NCBI RefSeq assembly: GCF_030684185.1
Contig: NZ_JAUXOY010000010.1
Location: 1 to 64,000 of the forward strand
Direction of reading: 5' to 3'
Length of the DNA: 64,000 nucleotides
Source: Methylotenera sp.
GTDB lineage: Bacteria > Pseudomonadota > Gammaproteobacteria > Burkholderiales > Methylophilaceae
Of this stretch, positions 36,426 to 46,154 are shown piece by piece (position 1 is the stretch's first letter; each line of letters opens with the position of its first letter). Both the position numbers and the translations under genes were made by a program. The notes below the pieces were generated by a model. The model was given only the letters and a program-made list of their open reading frames with translations, did not search any database and was not told where the DNA came from.

Positions 36426-37186
36426 AGAATAAAACGACCTTTTCTAGTTTAGAGCGCGGCTTTTCTTTGTTAGAGATGGCTGTGGTGCTAGTCATTCTAG
36501 GCTTTGTGCTTGGTGCATTGTTGTTGCCATTACAAGCGCAACGTAATCAGCTTTTTCAATCTCAAACAGAAAATACACTAGAAATTGCAAAAAAAGCATT
36601 GTTAGGCTATGCACAGTCACAAGGACGTCTGCCTTGCCCTGCAACTGCAACTGGCGAGTTGGATACTGGAAGCCAAGGGTACGCTAACCCTACGGGCGGC
36701 GGGGCTTGTATTCTACCCCCAGGTTCCATCCGATATCTACCTGCGGCAACTTTAGGCATACAGCCAACTGACACCAATGGTTTTGCATTAGACGCATGGG
36801 GAAATCGCATCCGTTATGCAGTTACACAATCAGAAAATGGCGGCACAGCAACACCTGATTTTACGACAACAAATGATATGAACACGGTTGGCATCACAGC
36901 TTTGCAGCCAGATATTAGAGTATGCGCATATTCAACTGCGGCAAACTGTACTGCCACAATTAACTTAGTGGATAATGCAGTCGCAGTCATTTACTCGCTA
37001 GGGCCAACGGGTAAACTCGCATCGGGCGGTGCGGATGAAAATGAAAATTTAAATATAGGAAATGTTTTTGTTGGCCATGAGCCTCGCAGTGCAAATGACC
37101 CTAATGGTGAGTTCGATCACATAGTGACTTGGATTTCTCCCTACGTACTTTACAACGCGATGATTGAAGCTGGGCAGTTACACTAA
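36422..37186 (+). CDS. Type IV pilin-like/pseudopilin protein
   Basis: A 254-aa protein with a class-III prepilin signal: a short basic leader, cleavage after Gly in RGFSLLEMAVVLVILGFVLG, and the conserved Glu at mature position 5. The ectodomain shows LPCPATATGELDTGS, LDAWGNRIRYAV and a C-terminal NGEFDHIVTWISPYVLYNAMIEAG seen in MshO/PulG-like minor pilins of this type of cluster. It is the last gene of the run and the only clear prepilin with an intact motif. No prepilin peptidase is in the window. Confidence 0.78.
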   Translation: MKNKTTFSSLERGFSLLEMAVVLVILGFVLGALLLPLQAQRNQLFQSQTENTLEIAKKALLGYAQSQGRLPCPATATGELDTGSQGYANPTGGGACILPPGSIRYLPAATLGIQPTDTNGFALDAWGNRIRYAVTQSENGGTATPDFTTTNDMNTVGITALQPDIRVCAYSTAANCTATINLVDNAVAVIYSLGPTGKLASGGADENENLNIGNVFVGHEPRSANDPNGEFDHIVTWISPYVLYNAMIEAGQLH

Positions 37187-37192
37187 ATACAT

Positions 37193-37939
37193 ATGAACGA
37201 CAATCAGCTCCTCCGCTACAGCCGCCATATCCTGTTGCCTCAAATCAGCTACGAAGGTCAGGAGAAGCTTGTTAACAGCCATGCGCTCATTGTGGGAGCT
37301 GGTGGTTTGGGCTCGCCAGTGGCTTTGTATCTGGCCGCAGCCGGGGTGGGAACGCTCACTATTTGCGATTTTGATGTGGTTGATTTAACTAATTTACAGC
37401 GTCAAATTATTCATACCACGCAGAGCGTCGGCATCAATAAAGCGGTTTCAGCCCAACAAACCATTTATGAAATTAACCCTGAAGTTGCAGTAAAAACAAT
37501 TCAGCAAAAATCTACCGAAGATGAGTTTGTCGGATTGGTTGCAGAAGCGGATGTAGTGATTGATTGCAGTGACAATTTTGCCACGCGCTATACATTGAAC
37601 AGGCTGTGCGTTAGGCTGAAAAAGCCGCTGGTTTCAGGTGCTGCAATTGGGTTTGAAGGGCAAATTACTGTGTACGATATGCGCTCAAGTACTAGTCCGT
37701 GTTACCACTGCTTGTTTCCAGATAATGGCGAAGATACAGATTTGCGCTGCGCTACCAATGGCGTATTTGCGCCCTTGGTGGGCATGATAGGCACTACGCA
37801 AGCGGCTGAAGCTTTGAAACTGTTAATGGGGATTGGAGAGAGTTTGCAAGGGCGATTGTTGTTGCTAGATGCACTTGCGATGGAGTGGCGAACAATCAAG
37901 CTTCGTCGTGACTCAGCGTGTATTGTATGTGGTATTTAA
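37193..37939 (+). CDS. moeB: Molybdopterin-synthase adenylyltransferase / ThiF-like
   Basis: E1-like enzyme that adenylates the C-terminal glycine of a ubiquitin-like sulfur carrier (MoaD or ThiS). The nucleotide-binding GAGGLGSPVALYLAAAGVG, DFDVVDLTNLQRQ with the catalytic Asp/Arg set, and the zinc cysteines CYHC and CIVC are present. Length 248 aa matches MoeB/ThiF/HesA without a rhodanese domain. It could act for thiamine, molybdopterin, or both. It starts six bases after the pilin gene but is functionally unrelated. Confidence 0.88.
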   Translation: MNDNQLLRYSRHILLPQISYEGQEKLVNSHALIVGAGGLGSPVALYLAAAGVGTLTICDFDVVDLTNLQRQIIHTTQSVGINKAVSAQQTIYEINPEVAVKTIQQKSTEDEFVGLVAEADVVIDCSDNFATRYTLNRLCVRLKKPLVSGAAIGFEGQITVYDMRSSTSPCYHCLFPDNGEDTDLRCATNGVFAPLVGMIGTTQAAEALKLLMGIGESLQGRLLLLDALAMEWRTIKLRRDSACIVCGI

Positions 37940-37940
37940 G

Positions 37941-38398
37941 ATTCCTTCCCCTTTTAGGGGGAAGGTTAGGATGGGGGTGTAACAGCGTTTCTAACTAATT
38001 TTTTGATAGTGCATTATAAATTCTTTCAAGTACACCCTCAGCGTTCTGTAGCACCTCGTTATTCCAAAAACGCAAAACCTTCCATCCTTGAGCTTCTAAC
38101 CATGCTGTGCGTTCGCTGTCTTGGTTTTGCATTTCGCTATGCTGACCACCATCGACCTCAATTGCCAATTTTTCTTCAATACAGACAAAGTCTAAAATAT
38201 ATTTTCCAGCGGGATGTTGGCGTCTGAATTTAAGACCTAGCACTTGGCGCATTCTCAAATATTGCCATAAGTGTAATTCGGCCACAGTCATTTCACTGCG
38301 TAATTTACGTGAAAAACTTTTGGTATTAGGTGGAGTTCTGAGCATAGTTAAAGATTGCACCCCCATCCCAGCCTTCCCCCTAAAAAGGGGAAGGAATT
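37941..38398. mobile_element. DUF559 gene bounded by long inverted repeats
   Basis: Left arm 37941-37980 and right arm 38358-38398 are inverted copies of about 40 bp, with four or so mismatches. Each arm is itself a hairpin (CCTTCCCC/GGGGGAAGG) followed by GATGGGGGTG. They enclose exactly one gene. The left arm begins two bases after the moeB stop and the right arm ends seven bases before the stop of the convergent stomatin gene. The arms can also serve both genes as terminators. Confidence 0.75.
37995..38366 (-). CDS. DUF559 (Vsr-like) endonuclease-domain protein
   Basis: A protein of about 115-123 aa of the DUF559 family, related to very-short-patch repair and PD-(D/E)xK nucleases. FRRQHPAGKYILDFVCIEEKLAIEVDGGQH carries the putative metal ligands Asp, Glu and Asp, and WLEAQGWKVLRFWNNEVLQN is the usual ending. 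The listed start lies inside the right inverted repeat; an ATG at 38345 (MLRTPPNTKSFSR) is a more natural start. The biochemical role of the family is not settled; homing or repair activity is possible. Confidence 0.85.
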   Translation of the reverse strand: MGVQSLTMLRTPPNTKSFSRKLRSEMTVAELHLWQYLRMRQVLGLKFRRQHPAGKYILDFVCIEEKLAIEVDGGQHSEMQNQDSERTAWLEAQGWKVLRFWNNEVLQNAEGVLERIYNALSKN

Positions 38399-38404
38399 AA
38401 ACGC

Positions 38405-39247
38405 CTACTTTCCGCCCACCAAGCTTTTAACCGCACCCACTAAATCACCTGGCATCATGACAATTTTGCTATTTTCAGAGACTGATATTTTTTGCAAGGC
38501 CGTAATGTAGCGATCGCCCAATAAGAACATAGCGGATGCGTTATTTTCTTTTACCGCTTCGGTAATAAATTTAATCGATTCAGCAGATGCTTTTGCAGCC
38601 ACCATTTGTGCTTCTGCATCTTTTCGTGCGGCTTCTAGACGTGCTTCTGCGTTCAAAATAAGCGATTGCTTGGCACCTTCAGCTTCGGTTACTACAGCCA
38701 CACGTTCGCGCTCCGCCGCGGCTTGTCTTTCCATCGCTTCTTGCATGTTGTGCGAGGGTTTGATGTCTTGAATTTCTACTGATTTAACCGTTAAACCCCA
38801 GTCTAGCGCCTCGTCAGCAATGGCGATTTTTAGCTCAGCCTTAATGCGGTCACGTGAGGTAAGCGCTTGGTTTAAGTCCATACCGCCAATAATCGAACGT
38901 AAGCTGGTTTGCACCATGTTACGCATGGCTTCGCGGAAGTTTTCAATGCCATACACAGCGCGTTCAATATTGCTTACTTTAATAAATGCAATTGCGTTGG
39001 CTAAAATCACTGCGTTGTCACGCGTAATCACCTCTTGCTCTGGCACATCTAAAATAATATCTTTGGTGGTGACTTTGTAGGTGACTTTGGTGAATAGCGG
39101 ATTAATGACATGCAGGCCAGGTGAAAGGACGCCAGCAAACTTACCTAGTCGCTCCACGACCCATTCCTCGCCTTGCGGCACAATGCGGATGCCTTTAAAG
39201 GCAAGAATAACCGCAACAATGACTAAAATACCTGATAACTCGAACAT
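38405..39247 (-). CDS. SPFH/stomatin-like membrane protein (QmcA type)
   Basis: A 280-aa protein with one N-terminal helix (LSGILVIVAVILAFKGI) and an SPFH/band-7 domain (VPQGEEWVVERLGKFAGVLSPGLHVINPLF to about 200). A C-terminal helical region follows (ERERVAVVTEAEGAKQSLILNAEARLEAARKDAEAQ) that drives oligomerisation. It pairs with the NfeD-like gene upstream on the same strand, as qmcA and ybbJ do in E. coli. These pairs organise membrane microdomains and quality control. Confidence 0.9.
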   Translation of the reverse strand: MFELSGILVIVAVILAFKGIRIVPQGEEWVVERLGKFAGVLSPGLHVINPLFTKVTYKVTTKDIILDVPEQEVITRDNAVILANAIAFIKVSNIERAVYGIENFREAMRNMVQTSLRSIIGGMDLNQALTSRDRIKAELKIAIADEALDWGLTVKSVEIQDIKPSHNMQEAMERQAAAERERVAVVTEAEGAKQSLILNAEARLEAARKDAEAQMVAAKASAESIKFITEAVKENNASAMFLLGDRYITALQKISVSENSKIVMMPGDLVGAVKSLVGGK

Positions 39248-39335
39248 GGTGATTTACCCTTCAGTAAAATTGAATAATTGAATATAAAAAAATAAGTTAA
39301 TTGAGAAATAAAACTCTATGAAGTAAAACTAAAGC

Positions 39336-39779
39336 TTAGTGCGCCTTAACGCGCAGCGAGTTACCTTCTACCGCAACCACCACGGCTTGTGTCCCGGGCT
39401 CAAGGGTTTTATTGCATACTGCAACCCATTCACGGCTACCCATCAAGCCTTGGGTAAATTGAATGCGCCCATTTTGTGTTGAGCTTACTGCCTCAATGAT
39501 GACACCAACACGGCCGATTTCTTCGCCCTGTGCCTGCCCAACGCGTGAATCAGTACTGGTTTTTTTGTAATAAGTGCGCCATATAAACAAAGAGCCGATT
39601 GAGAGTATGGAAAATAAAAATAACTGTATCGCAATGTTCATGTCAGGCATCAGCCAGGTCAATACAGCTAAAATTATGGCGGCCACGCCAAACCACATTA
39701 CATAAAAAGTGGTTGTTACCATTTCTACCGCAAGTAATATTAAGCCTATTGTGCCCCAAATCCACATTGTTTCAATCAT
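39336..39779 (-). CDS. NfeD-like membrane protein
   Basis: A short NfeD (147 aa). Three to four hydrophobic helices (GTIGLILLAVEMVTTTFYVMWFGVAAIILAVL, IQLFLFSILSIGSLFIW) are followed by an OB-fold domain (GRVGVIIEAVSSTQNGRIQFTQGLMGSREW ... AVVVAVEGNSLRVK). It lacks the ClpP-like protease domain of long NfeD. It is the first gene of an operon with the stomatin-like partner. Confidence 0.87.
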   Translation of the reverse strand: MIETMWIWGTIGLILLAVEMVTTTFYVMWFGVAAIILAVLTWLMPDMNIAIQLFLFSILSIGSLFIWRTYYKKTSTDSRVGQAQGEEIGRVGVIIEAVSSTQNGRIQFTQGLMGSREWVAVCNKTLEPGTQAVVVAVEGNSLRVKAH

Positions 39780-39924
39780 GTTTTTCCTTAACTGGCTTAC
39801 ATCAATTTAATTGTTTATTATTACATAGGATTTACGTAATTTTAGATAAAAACTTATGGGAAAATAGCACATATACTCATAGCTAAAAAATAGTACACTA
39901 ACATAAACTTGTTGGAATTATTGC

Positions 39925-41154
39925 ATGAAGCCTGCACAAAAACTCACCATTCCCCACGACCGTAATGAACGCTTGCATTATATTAAGCGCGTTTTTTCGA
40001 CGGCTACGGGCCCTGATTTGACTGGTGACTGGGTAGGCGGCCGCCTGAGCGGGCTTAAAAAACTCCACAGTATTGATGTGGCAGCCTATGCAAGAAACCG
40101 TAACTTTTTAAATGGCGCTGTCACGCACTTGTCACCCTATTTGCGTCATGGCTGTTTAACATTAAATGAAACGTTTGAGCTTATCAAAAAACAATTCGCC
40201 TCTGCTGCGGATAAGCTTTTGTATGAGCTTGCCTGGCGGGATTACTGGCGGCAAGTATGGTATGCAGAAGGTAACGCCATTTATAGTGAAATGGAGCCGC
40301 CTAAAGTAGCCATCGGCCATATGCCTTTGGCTAACGACATTATGCAGGGCAAAACAGGCTTGCCTTGTATGGATGGCTTCATTAACGATTTGCTTACGAC
40401 TGGTTATGTGCATAATCACGCGCGCATGTGGCTTGCAAGCTATATAGTCCATCATAGAAAAACTGACTGGCGCGCAGCGGCAGATTGGTTTGAAGCAAAT
40501 TTGATTGATGGTGATATCGCAAGTAATCACCTTTCCTGGCAATGGGTGGCCTCTACGTTTAGCTCAAAACCTTATTTTTTTAATAAAGAAAATCTTAGCC
40601 GTTATACGGGTGAAAAGTATTGTGCACAATGTCAGGCAAAATGCCCTTTTGACGCGGATTACGAAACTTTAAACGATAGGTTGTTTAACCATACGCTAGT
40701 GCCGGTTGCAAAAAAATATGAATTAAACCCGATTCCTAAAAAAGCCGTTTCCGGCTTCCCCGCAATGGCGGTGTTTGTGCATGATGAAATGCTTTCTGCC
40801 GCACATGCTTTACTTCAGCAACCGTTTCCTAAAATTTTTGTGTTTGACCCTTTGATACATGGCACTTGGTCGCTTAATCGTATGCAGTTCATTGCTGATT
40901 GTTTAAGTGAAATGGAGAACGTGGAAGTGTGGTTTGGCGATACTTATAGTGTGCTAATGAGTCGAAATGTGGGGTCGGTTATTACGCAAGATACCCCCAA
41001 TCTAAAAATTAAAGAGTTATTGGCGCCATTTTTACCAAAATGGCAGCCAGTAGCTAAATTTGTCAATGTAGAAATTAGCGACAAACGCTTAAAACGTTTT
41101 TCACGTTACTGGGAAAAGGTGGGACCGTTAGTGTTGGGCGATGCCCATAATTAA
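39925..41154 (+). CDS. Photolyase/cryptochrome-like protein with reversed domain order
   Basis: A 409-aa protein. The FAD-binding domain of the cryptochrome/photolyase family comes first (about 25-230: NFLNGAVTHLSPYLRHG, YELAWRDYWRQVWY, GLPCMDGFINDLLTTGYVHNHARMWLASY, SNHLSWQWVASTFSSKPYFFN). A YCAQCQAKCPF motif (Cys233, 236, 240) follows. The second half (about 270-390: AVFVHDEMLSAAHALLQQ, KIFVFDPLIHGTWSLNRMQFIADCL, NVEVWFGDTYSVL) looks like the antenna-binding alpha/beta domain that is normally N-terminal. Whether it repairs DNA or senses light cannot be told. Confidence 0.78.
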   Translation: MKPAQKLTIPHDRNERLHYIKRVFSTATGPDLTGDWVGGRLSGLKKLHSIDVAAYARNRNFLNGAVTHLSPYLRHGCLTLNETFELIKKQFASAADKLLYELAWRDYWRQVWYAEGNAIYSEMEPPKVAIGHMPLANDIMQGKTGLPCMDGFINDLLTTGYVHNHARMWLASYIVHHRKTDWRAAADWFEANLIDGDIASNHLSWQWVASTFSSKPYFFNKENLSRYTGEKYCAQCQAKCPFDADYETLNDRLFNHTLVPVAKKYELNPIPKKAVSGFPAMAVFVHDEMLSAAHALLQQPFPKIFVFDPLIHGTWSLNRMQFIADCLSEMENVEVWFGDTYSVLMSRNVGSVITQDTPNLKIKELLAPFLPKWQPVAKFVNVEISDKRLKRFSRYWEKVGPLVLGDAHN

Positions 41155-41212
41155 GCAGCATAAGTTACAGCAATCTGAAGAAAAATAAATTGGTGATAAA
41201 AGGGAGTGCAAG

Positions 41213-41773
41213 ATGATATTTTGGCTAATCATAGCGGTAATCGCAGTGTATTTAATTATTACCTATAATAGTTTGGTTAATATTAAACACAATGTTGCCA
41301 AGGCATGGGCAAATGTTGATGTTTTACTCAAACAGCGCCATGAAGAGTTGCCAAAGTTAATTGATACTTGTAAGCAATATATGAAGCATGAACAAGAAAC
41401 CTTGGAAAAAGTGACCCAAGCACGCTCTCGAGTTTCAGATGCGCGAGAATCACATGATGTTGCAGCTTTGGGTGTCGCTGAAAGTGCATTAAGAAGTGGT
41501 TTGGGTCAGTTGTTTGCGGTAGCTGAGTCGTATCCTGAACTTAAGGCCAATGAGCAGTTTTTACATCTACAGTCGCGTATCAGCGGTCTAGAAAACGCCA
41601 TAGCTGACAGGCGTGAGTTTTATAACGACAGCGTGAATATCAATAACGTCCGAATCGAACAGTTCCCAGATGTATTGATTGCCAAAATTTTTAACTTTAA
41701 AGCCAGTGATTTGTTGAAATTTGCGAGTGAGGAATTAAGAGACGTTGATATTGGCCAGCGTTTTAACAGCTAG
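41213..41773 (+). CDS. lemA: LemA family protein
   Basis: A 186-aa protein with an N-terminal membrane helix (MIFWLIIAVIAVYLIITYN) and a long helical bundle (NIKHNVAKAWANVDVLLKQRHEELPKLIDTCKQYMKHE, LKANEQFLHLQSRISGLENAIADRREFYND, FPDVLIAKIFNF). These are the LemA blocks. The molecular function of the family is unknown. It is five bases from the GIDE-domain gene, an association common for LemA, suggesting a membrane complex. Confidence 0.93.
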   Translation: MIFWLIIAVIAVYLIITYNSLVNIKHNVAKAWANVDVLLKQRHEELPKLIDTCKQYMKHEQETLEKVTQARSRVSDARESHDVAALGVAESALRSGLGQLFAVAESYPELKANEQFLHLQSRISGLENAIADRREFYNDSVNINNVRIEQFPDVLIAKIFNFKASDLLKFASEELRDVDIGQRFNS

Positions 41774-41778
41774 GCCTG

Positions 41779-42669
41779 GTGATGTTAAGTGGCGTGCGGG
41801 CTCATTATATTGAGGCGATTACTTCTGCCAGTTACTTGGGAATACTTGCATTTGTTTTGTATTCTCAAAATCAAAGCTCGGCGGTCATCTCCTTAGTATT
41901 AGTGGCTGCTATCAGTTTGTTTGCCTGGGCATCTACATATAAGCGTGTTCGCGCCATTGCTGACATTGCGACATCCCGTATAGGTTCGGCAGCGCAAGGC
42001 TACGTTGAGTTATATGGCCGCGCAAGTGTCGATGCAGATAATCTCATTAAAAGCCCGCTTAGCGGTATGTCGTGTATCTGGTTTCGTTATTGGGTCTACA
42101 CCAAGGGAAGTGGTGACCGTGAGTGGCGTGAAACGGCTAAAGGCGTTAGCCATAGCACCTTTGAAATCAAAGACGGCACAGGAAGCTCAGTGGTTGACCC
42201 TGATGATGCTGAAGTGCTGTTTCCTGACAGGCGCGTCAGTTATCAAGGCAACTATAAGCATGTAGAAGAGATGCTCTTTGCGGGTGGTTCAATTTACGTG
42301 TTAGGTGAATTCTCTACTATTGGTGGCGCAAATTCAGTGTTGAGCGTGAAAGAAGATGTGAGCGCCTTGCTTACCGAATGGAAGAATGACCCAGTTCAAC
42401 TTAAAAAACGTTTTGATCTGGATGGAAACGGTGAAATTGATCTGCAGGAATGGGAGCTGGCGCGCCGCGTGGCTATTCGTGAAGTAGAGAAACAGCACCG
42501 TGCAATACGCGCTGAAACAGGCGTTCACATCATGCGGGCACCGCGAGATGGTCGATTGTTTTTGATTTCCAGCATGTCGCCGCAAAAACTCAGGCAACGT
42601 TATCAACTCTGGAGTTACTTTCATTTAGCAGTATTGATTGTGACAATCGGAGCTTTTTTCTGGCTCTAA
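41779..42669 (+). CDS. GIDE-domain membrane protein with an EF-hand-like loop
   Basis: A 296-aa protein. N-terminal helices (YLGILAFVLYSQN, AVISLVLVAAISLFAWAS) lead into the GIDE/BAM domain (GYVELYGRASVDADNLIKSPLSGMSCIWFRYWVYTKG ... FEIKDGTGSSVVDPDDAEVL). An EF-hand-like calcium loop (FDLDGNGEIDLQEWELAR, about 214-231) sits between GIDE and the last helix (SYFHLAVLIVTIGAFFWL). No RING finger is present, so the eukaryotic ligase name does not apply. It forms a two-gene unit with lemA. Confidence 0.8.
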   Translation: MMLSGVRAHYIEAITSASYLGILAFVLYSQNQSSAVISLVLVAAISLFAWASTYKRVRAIADIATSRIGSAAQGYVELYGRASVDADNLIKSPLSGMSCIWFRYWVYTKGSGDREWRETAKGVSHSTFEIKDGTGSSVVDPDDAEVLFPDRRVSYQGNYKHVEEMLFAGGSIYVLGEFSTIGGANSVLSVKEDVSALLTEWKNDPVQLKKRFDLDGNGEIDLQEWELARRVAIREVEKQHRAIRAETGVHIMRAPRDGRLFLISSMSPQKLRQRYQLWSYFHLAVLIVTIGAFFWL

Positions 42670-42702
42670 AAAAACTACAATAGGCTGTGTTAAAATTGCA
42701 TC

Positions 42703-45567
42703 ATGAAAAATGATACGCAAAACTCAGAACACGCTCTTAATAAATCTTTTGACCCTAAAACCATTGAAAGCAAATGGTACGAATTTTGGGAGAGCAAAGG
42801 TTATTATGCCGCCGGGTTAAGCCAACCTACAGAATTAAATCCAGAAGTAAAAGATAACTTCTGCATATTACTGCCACCCCCTAATGTCACAGGCACCTTG
42901 CACATGGGGCACGGATTTAACCAAACGCTGATGGATGCGCTTACACGTTACCACCGCATGCGCGGCGATAATACGCTATGGCAACCGGGTACAGACCATG
43001 CCGGTATTGCCACGCAGATAGTTGTGGAACGCCAATTAGACGCGCAAGGCGTGAGCCGCCATGACTTAGGCCGTGAGAAGTTTCTGGAAAAAGTCTGGGA
43101 ATGGAAAGAATACTCAGGCGGCACCATTACCAAACAAATGCGCCGTTTAGGCACCTCACCAGACTGGTCACGTGAGCGCTTTACGATGGATGAAGGTTTG
43201 AATAAAACCGTTACTGAGACCTTTGTGCGCCTGTATAACGAAGGCCTAATCTATCGCGGTAAACGTCTAGTTAATTGGGATGTGAAGTTAGGCACGGCTG
43301 TATCTGACTTGGAAGTGGTACAAGAGGAGGAAGATGGTTCGATGTGGCACATCAACTATCCGCTTGCCGATGAGCTAGGTCATTTGACTGTTGCTACAAC
43401 ACGTCCAGAAACCATGCTGGGCGACGTGGCGGTGATGGTGCATCCTGATGATGAGCGTTACAAACACCTCATTGGCCAGAACGTCAAATTACCACTTTGT
43501 GACCGTGAAATTCCGATTATTGCTGATGACTATGTAGATAAAGAATTTGGTACTGGTGTGGTAAAAGTCACACCCGCACACGATTTTAACGACTATGCGG
43601 TAGGTCAGCGTCACCAATTGCCGATGATAGAGATTTTGTCGTTAGCAGGGTTGGTGAATGAGAATGCACCGGAAAAATACCGGGGTTTAACTACCATTGC
43701 TGCACGTAAGCTAGTGGTGGCTGATTTAGAAGCCGAAGGTTATTTAGTTAAAACCGATAAACACAAACTTAAAGTGCCTAGAGGCGACCGCACGGGCGTG
43801 ATTATTGAACCTATGCTGACAGACCAGTGGTTTGTCGCCATGAGTAAACCAGCAGCAGATGGTAAATCTATTACACAAAAAGCGTTGGATGTGGTGGCGA
43901 GCGGTGAGATTAAATTCTACCCGGAAAACTGGGTGAATACTTATAATCAGTGGCTGAATAATATTCAAGACTGGTGTATTTCACGCCAATTATGGTGGGG
44001 GCATCAAATCCCTGCTTGGTATTCAGAAAGTGGTAAAGTTTATGTGGCTATTGATGAAGCGCAAGCAAAAGCCCTCGCCGCAAAAGATGGCTACACTGGC
44101 AATTTGAAGCGTGATGATGATGTTTTGGATACTTGGTATTCATCTGCACTATGGCCATTCTCGACGCTAGATTGGACAGGGGACGAAGCCAAAGACGGCG
44201 CCAATATTGCCTTACAGCAATATCTGCCTTCCAGCGTACTGGTGACAGGGTTTGACATCATTTTCTTCTGGGTAGCGCGTATGGTGATGATGACCACACA
44301 CATCACAGGCAAAATCCCCTTTAAACATGTGTATGTACATGGCTTGATTCGTGACGCCGAAGGCCAGAAGATGAGTAAATCTAAAGGCAACGTGCTAGAC
44401 CCGATTGATTTGATTGACGGCATTGGGCTAGACGATTTAATTAAAAAGCGCACCACGGGCTTAATGAACCCCAAAGATGCGGAGAAAATCGAAAAGCGCA
44501 CGCGCAAAGAATTTCCTGAGGGCATTAACGCTTACGGAACAGATGCCTTACGCTTTACCTTTGCAGCTCTCGCTTCACCTGGGCGTGACATCAAATTTGA
44601 TTTGCAACGTTGTGATGGCTACCGTAATTTCTGCAATAAACTATGGAATGCCACGCGTTTTGTGCTGATGAATACACAAAAAGAAGATGGAAGTCCTCAT
44701 GACAATGGCTTTGATGCTGCAAGCTGCGGTGAGGGTGGCCGTAAGTTTAGCCAAGCCGACCGTTGGATTGTGAGCATTCTGCAACGCACCGAAGCTGAGG
44801 TAGAAAAAGCATTTGAAGACTACCGTTTTGACTTGGCTGCAAAAGCCATTTACGAATTTGTGTGGGATGAATACTGTGACTGGTATTTAGAACTGGCTAA
44901 AGTGCAGATTCAAAATGGTGATGATGCGGAAAAACGTGCAACGCGCCGAACATTGCTTCGCGTGCTTGAGACTATTCTGCGTTTAGCACACCCGATTATG
45001 CCGTTTATTACCGAAGAGATTTGGCAAACCATTGCGCCAATGACTGAGAAGCACGGCGCCAGCATCATGCTCGAAGCTTACCCAAGCGCACAGGCTGATA
45101 AGCTGGATGAGGTCGCTGAAGCCTGGGTGGCGCAACTAAAGCAAATGATAGATGCCTGCCGTAGCCTGCGCGGCGAAATGAGCATTTCACCAGCCGCACG
45201 CGTACCTTTAATCGCTTCAGGCAATGCTGAAAAATTAGCCATTTATGCGCCGTACTTGAAAGCTTTGGCTAAGTTAGAAGATGTAACGATTGTGGCTGAA
45301 TTGCCTGAAGCCGATGCGCCAGTGATGCTGGTGGATGATTTTAAACTGATGTTAAAAGTTGAGATTGATGTCGCGGTTGAAAAAGAACGTCTAGGAAAAG
45401 AAATTGCCAGGCTGGAAGGCGAAATTGCCAAGGCAAACGGCAAGCTTAATAACGAAAGTTTTGTCGCGCGTGCACCAGCAGCAGTCGTTGAACAAGAGAA
45501 AGCGCGAGTGGCAGAATTTAGTAGCAGTTTAGAAAAGTTGCAAAGCCAGCTAGCCAAGTTGAGTTAA
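42703..45567 (+). CDS. valS: Valyl-tRNA synthetase
   Basis: Class I aminoacyl-tRNA synthetase that charges tRNA-Val and edits threonine. The HIGH motif appears as GTLHMGHGF, the KMSKS motif as [12 protein letters not shown]. The CP1 editing domain (about 190-340, [17 protein letters not shown]), the anticodon-binding domain and the C-terminal coiled coil ([34 protein letters not shown]) are all present. Length 954 aa is normal. It ends at a shared bidirectional terminator. Confidence 0.97.
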   Translation: MKNDTQNSEHALNKSFDPKTIESKWYEFWESKGYYAAGLSQPTELNPEVKDNFCILLPPPNVTGTLHMGHGFNQTLMDALTRYHRMRGDNTLWQPGTDHAGIATQIVVERQLDAQGVSRHDLGREKFLEKVWEWKEYSGGTITKQMRRLGTSPDWSRERFTMDEGLNKTVTETFVRLYNEGLIYRGKRLVNWDVKLGTAVSDLEVVQEEEDGSMWHINYPLADELGHLTVATTRPETMLGDVAVMVHPDDERYKHLIGQNVKLPLCDREIPIIADDYVDKEFGTGVVKVTPAHDFNDYAVGQRHQLPMIEILSLAGLVNENAPEKYRGLTTIAARKLVVADLEAEGYLVKTDKHKLKVPRGDRTGVIIEPMLTDQWFVAMSKPAADGKSITQKALDVVASGEIKFYPENWVNTYNQWLNNIQDWCISRQLWWGHQIPAWYSESGKVYVAIDEAQAKALAAKDGYTGNLKRDDDVLDTWYSSALWPFSTLDWTGDEAKDGANIALQQYLPSSVLVTGFDIIFFWVARMVMMTTHITGKIPFKHVYVHGLIRDAEGQKMSKSKGNVLDPIDLIDGIGLDDLIKKRTTGLMNPKDAEKIEKRTRKEFPEGINAYGTDALRFTFAALASPGRDIKFDLQRCDGYRNFCNKLWNATRFVLMNTQKEDGSPHDNGFDAASCGEGGRKFSQADRWIVSILQRTEAEVEKAFEDYRFDLAAKAIYEFVWDEYCDWYLELAKVQIQNGDDAEKRATRRTLLRVLETILRLAHPIMPFITEEIWQTIAPMTEKHGASIMLEAYPSAQADKLDEVAEAWVAQLKQMIDACRSLRGEMSISPAARVPLIASGNAEKLAIYAPYLKALAKLEDVTIVAELPEADAPVMLVDDFKLMLKVEIDVAVEKERLGKEIARLEGEIAKANGKLNNESFVARAPAAVVEQEKARVAEFSSSLEKLQSQLAKLS

Positions 45568-45606
45568 ATTAAGATAACGTTAGTTGAATCAGATGACCTA
45601 GCAGAA

Positions 45607-45643
45607 AACAAAAAGGCGCTTTCATGAAGCGCCTTTTTGTTTG
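45607..45643. terminator. Bidirectional terminator between valS and the dsrE-type gene
   Basis: AAAAAGGCGCTT/AAGCGCCTTTTT with a four-base loop, flanked by A and T runs on both sides, so it can end valS (+) and the rhodanese-tusA-dsrE operon (-). Confidence 0.93.
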
Positions 45644-45663
45644 GTAAATGTAGTAGTTTAAAT

Positions 45664-46131
45664 TTAAATAAACAGATTAACGTTCGACTCGCCAGCAAAT
45701 TCAAAAAAAGTCGCTGCGCCGCCATATTCAATGCCATCAATAAAGTCGGCAGGTTTAAAGTCAAACAAATCTACCGTCATTTGGCAGGCAATTAGTTTAA
45801 CGCCACTTTCCAAACAAGCAGTGCGCAAGTCTTCGATGGAGGCTACGCCTTTATCTGCAATTTTCTGTTTCATCATCATGGTGGCCATGCTTTCCATGCC
45901 GGGTAACATCTGCACAAAATTTGGCGTGGGGACTGGCATCGGCATGGCTGGGTTGCCTAGCGGAGATACTTTTAAATCGCCCAAGTCTTTTTTCAGCAAG
46001 GTTAAACCATAAAAAGTGAAGAAGATTTGCACTTCATAATCCAGTGCAGCGGCTGTTGACGCTAATATAAATGGCGGATAAGCCCAGTCAAGCGAGCCTT
46101 TAGATGCAATTAAAGCGAGTTTTTTAGCCAA
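45664..46131 (-). CDS. DsrE-family sulfurtransferase (DsrE2/DsrE3 type)
   Basis: A 155-aa protein of the DsrE/DsrF superfamily: KKLALIASKGSLDWAYPPFILASTAAALDYEVQIFFTFYGL, a Met/Pro-rich middle, and LIACQMTVDLFDF holding the likely persulfide-carrying Cys116 (Cys106 also lies nearby). DsrE2/E3 proteins receive or hold sulfane sulfur handed over by TusA. It is last in a three-gene minus-strand operon after tusA (23-bp gap). Which DsrE subtype it is was not tested. Confidence 0.85.
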   Translation of the reverse strand: MAKKLALIASKGSLDWAYPPFILASTAAALDYEVQIFFTFYGLTLLKKDLGDLKVSPLGNPAMPMPVPTPNFVQMLPGMESMATMMMKQKIADKGVASIEDLRTACLESGVKLIACQMTVDLFDFKPADFIDGIEYGGAATFFEFAGESNVNLFI

Positions 46132-46154
46132 TTTGTGTTTTAGCTAAACTCAGT

